DNA from: Amborella trichopoda
Taxonomy: Eukaryota; Streptophyta; Magnoliopsida; Amborellales; Amborellaceae
Assembly: GCF_000471905.2 (NCBI RefSeq)
Contig: NW_006499435.1
Span: 4,364,937-4,428,936 of the forward strand
Direction: 5' to 3'
Length of the DNA stretch: 64,000 bases
Part shown: positions 24,201 to 35,621 of the stretch, in pieces
Numbering within the stretch: the first letter of the stretch is position 1
How the letters are laid out: every line of letters starts with the position of its first letter
The notes under the pieces: generated by a model
The model's database searches: none
What the model saw: the letters and a program-made list of their open reading frames with translations, nothing else
What the model was told of the DNA's origin: nothing
Translations under genes and position numbers: made by a program

Positions 24201-27200
24201 AAGAAGGCAGGAAAGTCAGATTCAAGTGGCCCCTGTAATTATGCACATTTAAATAAAAAATTATTATTTCAAATAACTAGGTTATACTGTAAAATTCACA
24301 TAGACCTTTTTATTAAAATAGAAAATGCAGACAAAGAGAGAAGGAGGTGCAGATACAATGCTTCCATATCTCACTTTCAGTGGCAAACACTAATTAAATA
24401 TAGACCAAGTAAAGCTGGGGACAAAACCCAGCATATTGGCAGATCGGGAAGACCACACTGAATTTGTATTGCTTCTACACAAAGCGTAGATTTGCTTGTT
24501 TATCATTACATGCATGCATAGATAGGATAGATAAGCAGGATGTGAAGGATGAAAGTATTTCATACTTGCAAAGCAGCAACACAACTTAACGGATGCTAAC
24601 TGTCAAGTAAAGGCAGGAAAACTAGGAGCATTGCATAATTGTGCATTATCATCAATTAAGTGTTAACACTAATTACGATAGTTGTCGTTCAGCAACAAAT
24701 CCTAAGTAAACTTTTGTTAGAATAACTAGATATAAATGTTAATAAACTACAGATGTTCACTTGTAAATATGAAATTGCAAAAGAGCATTTGTGTTCATAA
24801 CTATAATGTAAAAAACATCGAAGTGTCAGTTCTACTTGGCCAATATTTCAATCAAATAATTGGGAGGTGAGGACATTCCCTTGAGCGTGAATTTTTGTAG
24901 GGCTCCTTTGTATGGCAGTTGATAGGTAAACACAAGTTGCTTCAGATTATTTTGAGCCTCCCAATAAGTTACCGAATGGGTTGTTCTCTTGGGCTGATAG
25001 AGCATATGTTGCTGCAGTCGATAGAAATATAGATTTCAGAGTCTAGGGGAACCTTTTCAAAAGCCTCTATAGAGATCTTTTAAATGACAGGCCTCAAAAC
25101 AGCTGGGGGCTGAGAGTTTCTCCTCCCATAAAGTGTGGGGGTTGATGGTATGCCAACAGTCAACAGGCCCTTTATTGGACGAAGAGAGGCATCCATTTGA
25201 GGAGCTGTCATTGACCATTCCTTCTTGCAGGGTGGAGTTTGGTTATGCACATAGGTTATGATAACTATGCGAGGAGCTTTCAAGAGTGGAGGATCGAGCA
25301 CCTTGTGAGGGAATGAGGGACGAAGGATTATAGCGGGGGATGGATCCTCCCATAATAGAGGCAAGGGGGTTAAGAGATATCATTTTGATAACTCCATTTG
25401 GGATCCGGAGGCAAGCAGTAATGACAATGTGCCATTTGTAGACAGCAATGGATTTGTGCCTTCTACTCGCCTAGGTTAAGGTTATTTGTTTTAGCATTCT
25501 TTGGACCTTAAGTGTAGAAACAAACTCACTTTATCATGTTGAGGTAGGCAAACATGGTGTCAGATGGACCACACGATATTGCGAATAAGGTAAACAAGAT
25601 TGTGACATTGGTAAACAAGATTGTGACATTGTCAGTTGTCTCAGTTTGTCAAGTATCCCTTCATACACATTCAAAAGGAAGCCCAAGAACAAGATGTGAT
25701 GTTTTCAGCATGAAGCCACAAAAGTCAGAAGAAGCATGAGAACTTAAGTGTCAACCAACATTCGGGTCACCCTTATGCCAAGAATGTTGAGATGGGCAAT
25801 TATGATATCAATTGGGCCATAGAATATTGCCGCTACAGTAAACGAGTTCTATGAAATTGTCAATCACCTCAGATCCTCAAATGTGCCTTCCATACAAGAC
25901 CTATACGTGGACCCAAATGTCAGCAAGAAGCATGAGAACTTGTAAGCAGTAACTAAGAACTCGATGGTCCGAATTGCGAATTGCCCAAGTGGGACCAGAT
26001 TGAGACACAGTAGTTACAGACAGAGAAGCCAAAAATTGGCCAAACCTAAGAATCCCACCCCTATCTTATTTTCAAATAAAATCAGCCAGTTGCAGCAGGC
26101 ATCCTACTCTCTAAACACTGTTTTAAGGTCTCACCCGACATTGTAATAACCTTTGTACCAAGCCGAATGTCCCATATCTATTTTTCATCGTACTCATACC
26201 ATATCTGTTAACTGTGAAAAAGAGAATCCTTGTGATAATGAAGTGGGAATACACAAGAAATTAGGATGCAGATATCAGAGTTATCACTGTTATAATGGCC
26301 ATGTATGTCTTCTTCAACAAGTTGAGGATGAAGGTACGACACATAGGACCCCATGCAATTGCCAAAAATTAATTCGCTGACTTGCATAGTACAAGGATAG
26401 TAAAACATTCAGAAGGAAAAACATATAGAGTAATTTCTAATAATTAATTTATGCACTGAACAGTTTAACATTACATTGCATTTATACAGAGGACAGGAAA
26501 AAAGACCATCTAATTAAATCACCCATGTACAGTAGGGAACTATTGCACAGCATAAACAGATGAAATAGATGCTGGAGAACATAACAAAATAATAACACAA
26601 ATTGAAAATGAGTAATCATCTAGTAATATAGCTTAAATATTATCAATAATCACAAAGATTTGTTTTGCAAAAGCAATAACAAAAGAGCGATAACTGACCA
26701 GCCTTTTTAAGTTTTAACAAGCAAACTTAATTAAGTATATTAAATAAAATGCATAAAGGATATTCAGCTAAGAGAACCAGAAGATCTACCACAATCCTCT
26801 ACTTGATTCATATGATAGTTTGACCAATATTAACGACAAGGAGATGCAACGGGAATAAGTAAACTACAGAATGCAAAGCCATGAAAGAAACTACCTTCTT
26901 TCCCTCTTATATCAGGGACCATAAAAGACATCACACACGCCCACTTTGCCTACAAATCACAACACAGCTTTATTTGGAGAGAGGAACAGTGTCACCATTA
27001 ACAAGATGAAGAATAAATCCAGTAACTTGTTATGTGTTTGATGGTAAATAGAATCTTGTGAACATTGTCAGAATCTAAGGTAAGTGTGAGCCTACAGTTA
27101 CAGTATGTTATCAACTGGATGGAAGAAACATAATTAACAAATCATTAAAAGAATGTGTGGCATCCAAACATGGTAAGGTGAATCACGCCCAAAACAGAGA

Positions 27201-29841
27201 TTGTATCAAATGCTTGAATTGCAAAAGTGAACACAAGATGCAAGGCTAATCAATTGAAATTGCAATTAAACAGCACTCTCACATGTTTAATGAAATGAAG
27301 CAGGTATAAATAACTTTTGATTTACTAGGCAAAGCCAGTTATCGCTCTTTCCAGAAAAGGCACACTCAACTAAGGATTGCCATACATAAACAAGACTAGA
27401 ATGGAAGATGCCATCTTTTGCATTTAAATCGCATCACAGAGAAGTAAATTCATCAAATTTCAGGACAAATTCTGATGTAGGACCAATGCAATTGGACGCT
27501 TACAAGTGTATCAACCTTTGATAGGCATGTATGGAGATGGGGAAAGTAAAATTATGCATAGGTTAGAAGTCCTGATTGGGTAAGGATTCACAAATAGAAT
27601 CGAAGTCCTAGTCAATCTGGATTTGCTAATCACTTTAGAAATCCTATTTGGTTTAGGACTCCTAGAAAAACCTTTTAAAAAACAAATCCTATTCTTTTGG
27701 AACCACATGGTGGTTCACATTTACTAAAGGAGAGATCCTCCTCGGGAACCACACCCCACCAAGAGTCTCACAAGGTCTTGGCATGCCATCTCTTGGCTGC
27801 CAAGGGTGCTGTGCCATCAAACTCCCTGAGGTTTAGGTTAGCTTTGTCCCTACTCTATGCTTTATTATAGTGCCACTTCATACATATGTTAAAAGGTTTG
27901 ATGGTGAAATAATCTAGAAGGCTTGTTGGTTAAGTCTCATTATGGTATGCTCCATCTAAAGGTGCAATTTCTTCTCATTCAATCATGTGCTTGTGGAGGC
28001 CAAGGCAATTGCCAACTCCCTAAGATAACAAGGGTTGATGCCGAAGAATTGAACATCGAAGATTCCATCCCACTTCATTAGTTGCTGATCATGTTTACAC
28101 AATCACTCTATGCACAAATTCTACTCGTGTATATGTCGAATCCCATAAGAAGTGCACATTAAAACAGGTAATCTTCATCAACATAGTAGTGCACAACAGG
28201 TGACCTTCATCAACATAATCAGTTACAATATTAGATACACATATGTAGATATTCATTTAGAATTTTAATCAGTATACCAACAAAATCAAGGGACCAAATT
28301 AGAACTATGTGAACAAATCCATTTAAACCAACTCGGCAAAATATTTCACTGCATGATTATTAGCAATGACTTATCGTTCTCTAAAAGTAAATGAAAGCAG
28401 GACAAATCGTTTTTTTTTTTTTTTCAATGGTAACCAAGTCATGTCATATTATGTAAGTTCACCCTACAGTTCAATCGAGAATATGCAACATCCAATATCA
28501 TCAACTTGAAGAAAACATATAATGGGTAAATAAATCATATATGATCTGCAGAATAAATACATACAGTTCTAGACAGCAGATTTTAATGCACAAGTGTCAG
28601 TTCAATAAAGTACTGAAGCGCTTGGTAAAGGCTTCAAAACTATAAAGCTCATAACAAGCAGGGCAAACAAAAATAAATACATAGCAATCAATCCATGTAC
28701 AATTTGCCCTCGAAAAAGTCTTCATAACTGACTGTACCTATTCAATTTTATGAAAACATTTATCACTTACCAAAAAAATATTTTTTCAAGCATAATATTT
28801 TCATGACAATAAACCAATAAAAAAACAAATTTCTCTGATAAGGCGTTATATAAATGATAATCCCAAATTAATACAGTGAATAGCATAACCACTCAACTAT
28901 CATATCTTAAAAAGAAGGTGATTACCAAACAATAGAGAGTATCAAAAAGGAAGTACCTTGCAGCAATGGGGCAAAATAATCGACCCTGCTTGACAACCTT
29001 TCCCACACGAATTGATACCAGAGGAACACATAAACACCGTGCGAGCATTCCAACTTCTGACGCATCAAAGTGCTGTGTATGAAATAGAGAAGAGGAAGTC
29101 AATACCATAATCTTCTCCCACAAATGTTCATGTTAAATTTAGATCCACTTCATCGCGCATGAATTCCAAGATATGCATATCAAAGAATAAATGTTCTAAT
29201 GGTAATTATTTCACTCATGAATGAATATCTGTTCTAAGTGGGGAGAGAAACCACTAAAGAAAAACATTGACAAAAAGGAAGTAAATAACGTACCTGACTC
29301 AAATGCACGAGTAGCCGATCCTCCGCAACCCCACTTGAGATGTTCAACTTGAGCATAGGCTTCAATCTCTCATCAGCTCGACAAGCACCAAGAACCTGCA
29401 TGTCCAAGGCTTGAAGCCACCTTAACATACCATCTTCCCCTCAGTTTGTTGAAGCAATAAATCCCCATCACCTTGGCCCTGAAAGATATCCCTTAGTCTA
29501 TCAGCAAGACCAGGCCCGCTTCCTCTCTGAACTGTATCATTCTCACTTCTCTGAATGCCATTACTTTCTGAGGAAACTTCATGGGAATCGACATCAGAGG
29601 GAGAAATTTCACTGAAAACCATTCTTTCCCGTGTATTATCCACTGATGATTCAGGTGTGGAAGAGGATTGTGAAGAACTACAACCCAGAGATAACTGAAT
29701 TTGTTTATGACACTTTGATGAAGTAAAATCTTCTGAAACTTGTGATTTGACTTCTTTGTTATCATCGAAGGCTTGCCTTTCACTTTTTGAGCCATCCACT
29801 TTTCCATTTCCCATGATGTCTGGCTTTTCTGAGGAAACCAT
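20998..29841 (-). CDS. Plant-conserved protein of unknown function, 5 exons, two frameshifts
   Basis: Exons, read on the minus strand: 29841-29294, 29072-28957, 24232-23989, 23350-22287, 21267-20998. All introns are GT-AG and all junctions keep frame. Bridging two one-base deficits (near 29424 and 23021) gives about 747 residues. The order is: a Ser-rich acidic N-terminus (about 1-125); a conserved core with RWLQALDMQ, FDASEVGMLARCL, FYFWLSEKSKLHG and DLLKRKPSLAQLTGIRESRL; a Ser/Pro-rich region with PYYCWCPP and IPTFTPFIADPIVHIPVID; and an acidic Ser-rich tail. I recognise this arrangement from other angiosperm proteins of unknown function but know no reaction or partner. There is no signal peptide or membrane segment. 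The start at 29841 was chosen because homologues, as I remember them, begin close to this point. The two frameshifts are either assembly indels or signs of a decaying gene. Confidence 0.82.
21613..22122. mobile_element. MITE family 5 inside intron 4 of the unknown-function gene
   Basis: The ends are inverted: GCTTTCTATGCTTCCCCTAC on the left against GGTTTCTATACTTCCCCTAC read inward from the right. It shares blocks with 13400-13735 and 55345-55695. It is non-coding and lies wholly in the intron, leaving the splice sites untouched. Confidence 0.7.
22287..23350 (-). CDS. Exon 4 of the unknown-function gene, with frameshift
   Basis: Acceptor TTGGCAG|ATGAAG, donor TTGAG|GTAACT. It opens with MKDLLKRKPSLAQLTGIRES. 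The frame stops after ...TPKMPLR at 23018-23020, while the continuation LRTGVLVRRGGERN, then PYYCWCPP and the PIVHIPVIDICSSG block, is in the frame that overlaps at 23021. The exon is 1064 bp, one base short of 355 whole codons, and no intron could fit at the break. Confidence 0.82.
23436..23606 (-). mobile_element. tRNA-derived SINE (Au-SINE-like) with 14-bp target duplication
   Basis: On the minus strand it begins GGGGCCGTCACTCGGTG. It carries a degenerate A box (about GACGGTAAAAGG) and a B-box-like GGGTTTGAGTCC, then about 100 bp without tRNA similarity, ending in a short T-rich tail. Exact direct repeats tgccaataattaat flank it (23422-23435 and 23607-23620). The start sequence is like the plant Au SINE family as I remember it. 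It lies in intron 3 of the minus-strand gene. Confidence 0.8.
23989..24232 (-). CDS. Exon 3 of the unknown-function gene
   Basis: 244 bp, acceptor TTACAG|GGGCC, donor AACAAG|GTATGC. It encodes GHLNLTFLPSSDLRISFVGD, then EEIPADTSGRSF and VFYFWLSEKSKLHG. The intron before it is 4.7 kb. Confidence 0.87.
24233..28956 (-). other. Intron 2 of the unknown-function gene (4.7 kb), no nested gene
   Basis: The intron is moderately AT-rich with few obvious transposons. About 25560-25640 has a short tandem repeat (aaacaagattgtgacattg, two copies), and a related phrase recurs near 25830. An ORF at 25080-25364 on the minus strand has a protein-like composition but no family I recognise. The 27500-27720 ORF is also unsupported. 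Confidence 0.6.
28957..29072 (-). CDS. Exon 2 of the unknown-function gene
   Basis: 116 bp encoding HFDASEVGMLARCLCVPLVS and the following IRVGK block. The acceptor is CACAG|CACTTT and the donor CAAG|GTACTT. It ends with two bases of an Arg codon that is completed at 24232. Confidence 0.85.
29294..29841 (-). CDS. Exon 1 of the unknown-function gene, with frameshift
   Basis: It encodes the Ser-rich N-terminus through LADRLRDIFQGQGDGDLLL and on to RWLQALDMQ...LLVHLSQ. The frame reading ...TEGKMV hits a stop after the next codon, while the conserved continuation LRWLQALDMQ is in another frame overlapping at 29421-29428. The exon is 548 bp; one missing base would make it 183 whole codons. The donor is CAG|GTACGT at 29294/29293. 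Confidence 0.82.
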
Positions 29842-30527
29842 GGCTAATCTCCCTAAATGATACAGATCTGCTCCGTGTATAAAAAAAGCCTGATCAACTA
29901 AGAAACTAAAACCGTTCAAAACCCAAAAGCTTTAGATGTTGTGTCCCCTTATCAACACTTGACACTGACCAGGTCGCATCCGATGAGAAAATGTTATAAT
30001 CAGACAGCAAATTACCACGAAATCCCTGAAATCTTAAAAGATTTTGGCTCTTTGACACTCTAAAAGTCAATAGTGATGAACTCGAATCAAACCAGAATTT
30101 CCCTCAGAAATGTTACCCTGTTCTCAGAAACCCTAGTTCCTTCAATGCCAAAGCTTCTTTACACAAAACCGGCTGAAACCAAAACCTCTGAACTCAAATG
30201 AACCATAATCAAACAAAGCTTTGCCAAGTTTCACGGTAATAAGAGCAACAAACAGGCAAATTTACGTTGAAGAAAACCCGAAGAATGATCAGAAACCCTA
30301 GAATTTACCGAAGGAATTTACAGATCTTACGATCCCTTGAATCTCTGTAAGCTATTACAGTTAAATTAAGAATTAGGGTTTGCGAAAGTAGGGTTAGGTC
30401 TAAATGTACAGAAGACAGAGAATAACCGCCTTTTTAGAGAGAGAAAATCTCAGAAAATCAGACGCCAAGAAAATTACAGTTGAGAGTTGAGACACAAGCC
30501 AATAAAATTCGTAGAAACCGCCTCTCA

Positions 30528-30536
30528 AATATATAA
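30528..30536 (-). promoter_or_regulatory. Candidate TATA box of the unknown-function gene
   Basis: On the minus strand the sequence reads CCCCTTATATATTTGAGAGG. A start about 30 bp downstream (near 30500) would give a 5' leader of about 660 bp to the ATG at 29841, possibly containing an intron. Position and sequence only; no transcript evidence. Confidence 0.5.
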
Positions 30537-30879
30537 GGGGGAACGAGACGGACGTGAATGACGATTACGAATCCGGTTTAAACGAGATTACGGTTCCGGA
30601 CACGTCGGCATGGAGTCCACGTCATTCGCACCCTATAATTGTTGGGTGTTCACTGATTAGGGGTCCACTGTGGGGGCCGAAGGACCCCACATCGAGCTTT
30701 TGACGCGTCAGCCTATGGGATAAGGCCTGGAATATAATAAGATCCAGTGGCCATAAATATCTAAGGTGGTAAGCCTCCATCACCGTGTGCTCTAAAACTG
30801 GACGGTGATGAAGCAGTGGGAATCGGCCCTCTTACCAGCTCATCATCGTCACATATTATTCAAGGATGAAGGATAAAGG

Positions 30880-31255
30880 GCGCAACAAAATAAAGCCTCA
30901 CCTCAACTCAAAATCCCCATCCAAAAAATACTTTTAACATCAAAATCTTCATGATGCCTTTAAAATTAATTTTCAACACCAACAATAAATTTTGAAACTT
31001 AAAAAATCATACTGATCTTCGCAATTTGTGAACATTCATTTTTAGAGTGAAATGGATGGTCTAGATAATTTGTGGCAATATACATCATCTTTAGAATTTT
31101 GAATTCCTAATTTTTTTTCACAGCCATAGTATTTAGGATGGGATTATTGATTTCAATGTTTCCAACACTTGAATTGCAACTTTAGATAAGTTATGAGACG
31201 AAGCATTACTTATTTTGGTAGAGTTGCAACCCTATCAAACCATTTTCTATTATTG
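30880..31255. mobile_element. MITE-like repeat related to 6952-7340
   Basis: It shares ordered blocks with 6952-7340: aaaatcttcatgatgcctt, gatggtctagataatttgt, cagccatagtatttaggatg, and ctatcaaaccattttctat. Non-coding; edges approximate. Confidence 0.6.
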
Positions 31256-32686
31256 AACGGTAATTAGGCTAGTGGATATGGATTATATATCCTTGTGTGG
31301 AGAACAGATTGTAGTCCCACGAGGGCACGCTCGACAGAGGGAACTTTTCTATTTGAAGCTGGGTTTGAGAACTTGGCTATTTAGATTAAGAATCGCCAAT
31401 CCAAACTTAAAATCACCCAATTGTTTCTAAGTAGGAATCAGCACTTGTCGGTCCCTTCTTAAAATCCTCTCATATATATAGATATATTTTTTTTTTCTTT
31501 TAGCTTGATGTTGAACCCATAAACCCTCCTCATTTTTTTTATTTTTTTTTCCCATATTTTCTTTTAAGATTTTCCCATACTATCTATTCGAACTGATCTG
31601 ATTTGACAATGTAGTGACCCGGCACAGATATGTTGGGTGGACAATTCATCACATTGATCCAGGTTTTCAAAGCTAATATAATTTTTTGGGAGTACATGCT
31701 CTGTTGGGAAGAGCATGTAACCTTGGCTAAGAAAGCTAGACACAATACATAGTCTATGACGTCTAAATGATGCAACGAGTGTCTTTATCACCGCTCAATC
31801 AGTTGATGGGCAACGATGGATGGAGAGTCCTAGCAATCAGAGCTTGAGATGGCCAAACTCATGAGTCTTATCCTCCTCCATCACCACCCGCCCAAGGATC
31901 GGATGGCAAAAACATTCGTGGCTATAAATTCAGTTCATATAGAACGTATATTATGCTTTCTCATTTTCTTGTATGGAGTCTCATCTCTACCTCATTGTAA
32001 ATGACAAAGGTGGACTTAAGTGAATACTTGTCATTGTTCATATCCTCTTCAAAGTTCCATTTTTTTAAAGATATTTTTAAATTTTTTTATATTATAGCAT
32101 TCATACCTAAAATACTATTTTTCTGATTAAAAAAAACATTCATCCCCTATTTTTGGTAATTTTTTAAATTATGACATCACCCCTACTTCAGATTTTGAAA
32201 ATCTAAATACCTCTTAAGTGTTTGTATGGCTTAAAAATACGTTGGATCTTGAAAATCTAGGTTTCTCTGGACGTCAAATTATAAAATCCAAATTTTGTCA
32301 ACATCCAACAATTCCACATGCATGTTCACGGCCATATAAAACATTCCAATTTTAGATTTTGAAAATCTAAAGGGCAGTTTGGGGAAAATAAAAAAGATAA
32401 AAATAAGTATCAATGTAATACTCAACTTTTTTGGATGTTTCAGGTAAATTACTTTAGTACTTATAGTATTGGTTTTATAGCAACGAAGTTGGAGTCTTGT
32501 AGCACAATCTTTGCCCCAGTTAAAGTCTAGGTTTTCGTTATCACCAACCGTATTAAAAAACTGCTAACAAATTCAAAAACAGGTAGGGGCTCGTTATCCC
32601 CCACTGAATTACCCAAATAAAATATGTCATCCATTATGGTCAAAGGACTACTGATGCGATATTCAAAATATCGTTTTTATATTGTG
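31256..32686. other. Intergenic DNA, no gene
   Basis: AT-rich with T-rich runs near 31485-31560. Short ORFs at 31564-31791 on the minus strand overlap in two frames and have no recognisable content. Nothing else supportable. Confidence 0.55.
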
Positions 32687-33079
32687 GATACGGTTCGTAT
32701 AGAGCCTATGCTCTAAACAATAAAAATTAGAGCCTATCTTCAAATAGTGTCGAAAAATGCGATTTCAATACTATAAATATTTGTGATAGCCTTAAAATAT
32801 ATTTTCATATTTATTTATAAGGTTTAAAGCTTAAAAAATAGTGTAGATCGACATATCTATAAAAATTTGAAAATATTGAAAATTGACGGTCAAAAAATGC
32901 GTTACAAAATACACTATTTTCAATACTTAAAATCTATTTTTTTCTCATGTACATGTATCTTGATGTCGAGATGATTAATTTAATGATATGTGGCCATCAA
33001 AACAACTTCTTTTAATGAAAATATTGAGGTAGGTTATAATTTGATTGTTTAGAGCCTCGGCTCCGTATAAACTTTTCCC
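32687..33079 (+). mobile_element. MITE family 1
   Basis: It starts GATACGGTTCGTATAGAGCC and ends CCGTATAAACTTTTCCC, with the full internal order of family 1. The candidate flanking 9-mers tatattgtg and tatattagg match 7/9. Confidence 0.8.
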
Positions 33080-33900
33080 TATATTAGGTTAAATGTGATA
33101 GGGGAAATATAGCATGATTAAGATCCCTATGAGCATGGTAACAACAATCCTTACGATCCATACAAGGCGTTGGATGGTGATGGGAAAATAAGTAGGGACT
33201 CATCACGCAATTACATAATTGTGTGGTGGGATTATTTGCTTCCATCACTGTCCAACCCATTGATGGAACAGTGAGAACCTCATAATCTCGGAGTTTTGAT
33301 GACTATATTAATCACATTACACACAACCTGATTTTCGATGTTAGGGGTTAGGTTGTGATGGTAGCACCCCCATACTTAGTTATCAAGTTGTGGTTTTCGA
33401 TCCTATTGACATCACTCATTAACACTTTCAAAAAAGCTAACTCCCTAACCTATATGAAAAATTGGTAGAGGCCTATCTTTCCCACTGACTTCCCCACTGA
33501 ATTACAAAAAAAAGTAAAAAAAAAAAGATTATCGATGTTAAAATTGGATCGGTAGTGGAACCAGTAAATTCTAGAATAGTATAAAAGAAAAACATGTTAA
33601 AAAACGTAGATGCGATTCACATCAAATGATTCCTAGTGAGATGGATGTCACACAATATGCTATAAAAGTCTAAAGGTTTTTTCTAAATTTAATTATTTTA
33701 TGGTTTTTATTCTTCTTGATTTGCAATGTTTTGAGGAGCAAAGAGATGTGAAAGGGAAAGGGACAAAAAGGAAGACGGAAGGCTTCTCTCTCTCTCCTAA
33801 GTCCATCAGATTCTTATACTATTTTTGGCATTTTAAAATAAGAGTGGCAATGGACCTTGACCGGACCTATGTTGGGGGTATCAAGAATTAGATCGGGTCC

Positions 33901-34262
33901 AATAAGGTTGCAACCTTAAAATGTAGAATTAAAGGGCACCTTAAAAATCCATCATAAAATGTTGTTTTGATGTTGGAAAATGGTCTAATTGATCATCTTA
34001 ATATCGAGATGTATAAATATGAAAAAAAAATTTGAAACCTAAACATAATGTATATTGCAACGCATTATCTAAACCATCTATTTTCAATATTTAAAAGTGT
34101 TTATAGATCTACTTGATTAACTATTTTTTAATTAGAGATGAAAATATATTATAAAATATTCTTAATATTTTTTGGCACCATAATTATTTTTATGATCAAA
34201 TTTGGAGTTGCCTCTTAATTTGATTATTTAATGTTGCAACTGTATGTAAACCACACCCTTAC
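33901..34262 (+). mobile_element. MITE family 2
   Basis: It starts aataaggttgcaaccttaaa and ends gttgcaactgtatgtaaaccacaccctta, with the same internal blocks as 10027-10407. Non-coding. Confidence 0.75.
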
Positions 34263-34825
34263 TTAAATATTAGGGAACTTTTAGCTTTACAAAACTCAAT
34301 GGTGTTTGGTACTTTTTTTTAAGTCCCAGAATAAGCAATATTTGAGGAGACTTAGATGCCTTTCTAGACCCATCCTAGACTTAAAACGGATTACCCTTTT
34401 TTTTAGCCTTAATTGCACTGCGGACCATACATACCAATACAGTACCATATAATGCACTATATTCCATAATCCTCACACCAAAGGAACAAATAAAAAATAC
34501 CATAGAAGTCTGAAAAATAAGAAAATCCTAATTAGCTTGCCTTAAAATACACTTAAAAGAACATTTCAAATGGAGAGAAGCGTCACCCAAAATATTTGCT
34601 TGTAATCGCGAATAATATACTAGGGGAAAGTTATCAAAATACCCATTAAAAAGGAACTATTCAGCATTTTACATTTGTAACCATTAAAAGTCATGGTCAT
34701 GTGTCTTTTGACCGGTATTTTGAAATTAAAACAAAAGATATGAGTAGAATGTTAAATAATTAATCTCTCATGGTTATTTAGATAAATTTCCCATTAAAGA
34801 GTCAATGAGCATCGAAACATATGGG

Positions 34826-35013
34826 TGGCAACACCCCGGATCTAGGTCTGGCCCTGGCACAACCCTTGTACCAATTGGGCTGGCCCAGGCCCAGTTATGG
34901 CGTATAAGAGATAAAAACAAATGAAAAAAATAAAAATAAAAAGGGTTACGCCGAAACGGTCTAGCACTGCCACTGCCTCTAGCCCGGGCCTCAAGCCGCA
35001 AGAGCCGGCCCTC
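34826..35013. mobile_element. GGGTGGCAA-ended GGCC-rich fragment, probable hAT MITE
   Basis: It begins tgggtggcaacaccccgga, then has several GGCCC/GGGCC motifs, ending near gccggccctccacc. This resembles GGGTGGCAA-ended plant elements as I remember them. No target duplication was found, so the call is tentative. Confidence 0.4.
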
Positions 35014-35276
35014 CACCTAAGAATCATCAGATGATTATTGTTTTAAAAAAAAAATCAAATTTGAGTTTTTCAGGTGTTAGATGTCACCCTCCAAATGTTG
35101 GACACTCTCATGATATTTTTTTTTTCAAGCACATACGCTGTCAATTTAAAATTTTATTTTATGTTATTCGCTAGGTTGGAGCAATGTTTCAAAACTTGGA
35201 CTAGGGGGCAGATCGTTCACCCACAAATCTGTGTCCAATGATCCATATCAAATCGTTGGATCAACAATCCGATCGT

Positions 35277-35452
35277 NNNNNNNNNNNNNNNNNNNNNNNN
35301 NNNNNNNNNNNNNNNNNNNNNNNNNNNNNNNNNNNNNNNNNNNNNNNNNNNNNNNNNNNNNNNNNNNNNNNNNNNNNNNNNNNNNNNNNNNNNNNNNNNN
35401 NNNNNNNNNNNNNNNNNNNNNNNNNNNNNNNNNNNNNNNNNNNNNNNNNNNN
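35277..35452. other. Assembly gap (176 N)
   Basis: A run of N. The sequence after it is a family 2 MITE fragment. Open frames spanning the Ns are artefacts. Confidence 0.99.
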
Positions 35453-35612
35453 GCATTAGAGAAGGTTGCACCTTCAAATTTTTATCATAGTATATAATTT
35501 TGATGTAAAATGTTATTAGGATTATTTCAAAATCTATATTTATATCTAATTATGAAATTTTAAATTTAAAAAATAGTTAAAATCAAGTAGATCTATAAAC
35601 ATACAAAAATCT
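35453..35612. mobile_element. MITE family 2 fragment after the gap
   Basis: It contains aaggttgcaccttcaaattt and aatcaagtagatctataaac, the same blocks found right after the first gap at 9051. It is cut on the right by the family 1 insertion. Confidence 0.7.
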
Positions 35613-35621
35613 TAAGTATAA

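Noticed and set aside
25080-25364. 94-residue minus-strand open frame in intron 2 of the unknown-function gene
   Set aside because: Pro-rich and protein-like in composition, but I recognise no family, and it is unlinked to splice signals. Left as intron.
35217-35497. Three open frames spanning 35217-35497
   Set aside because: They consist mostly of unknown residues from the N gap; no real sequence supports them.
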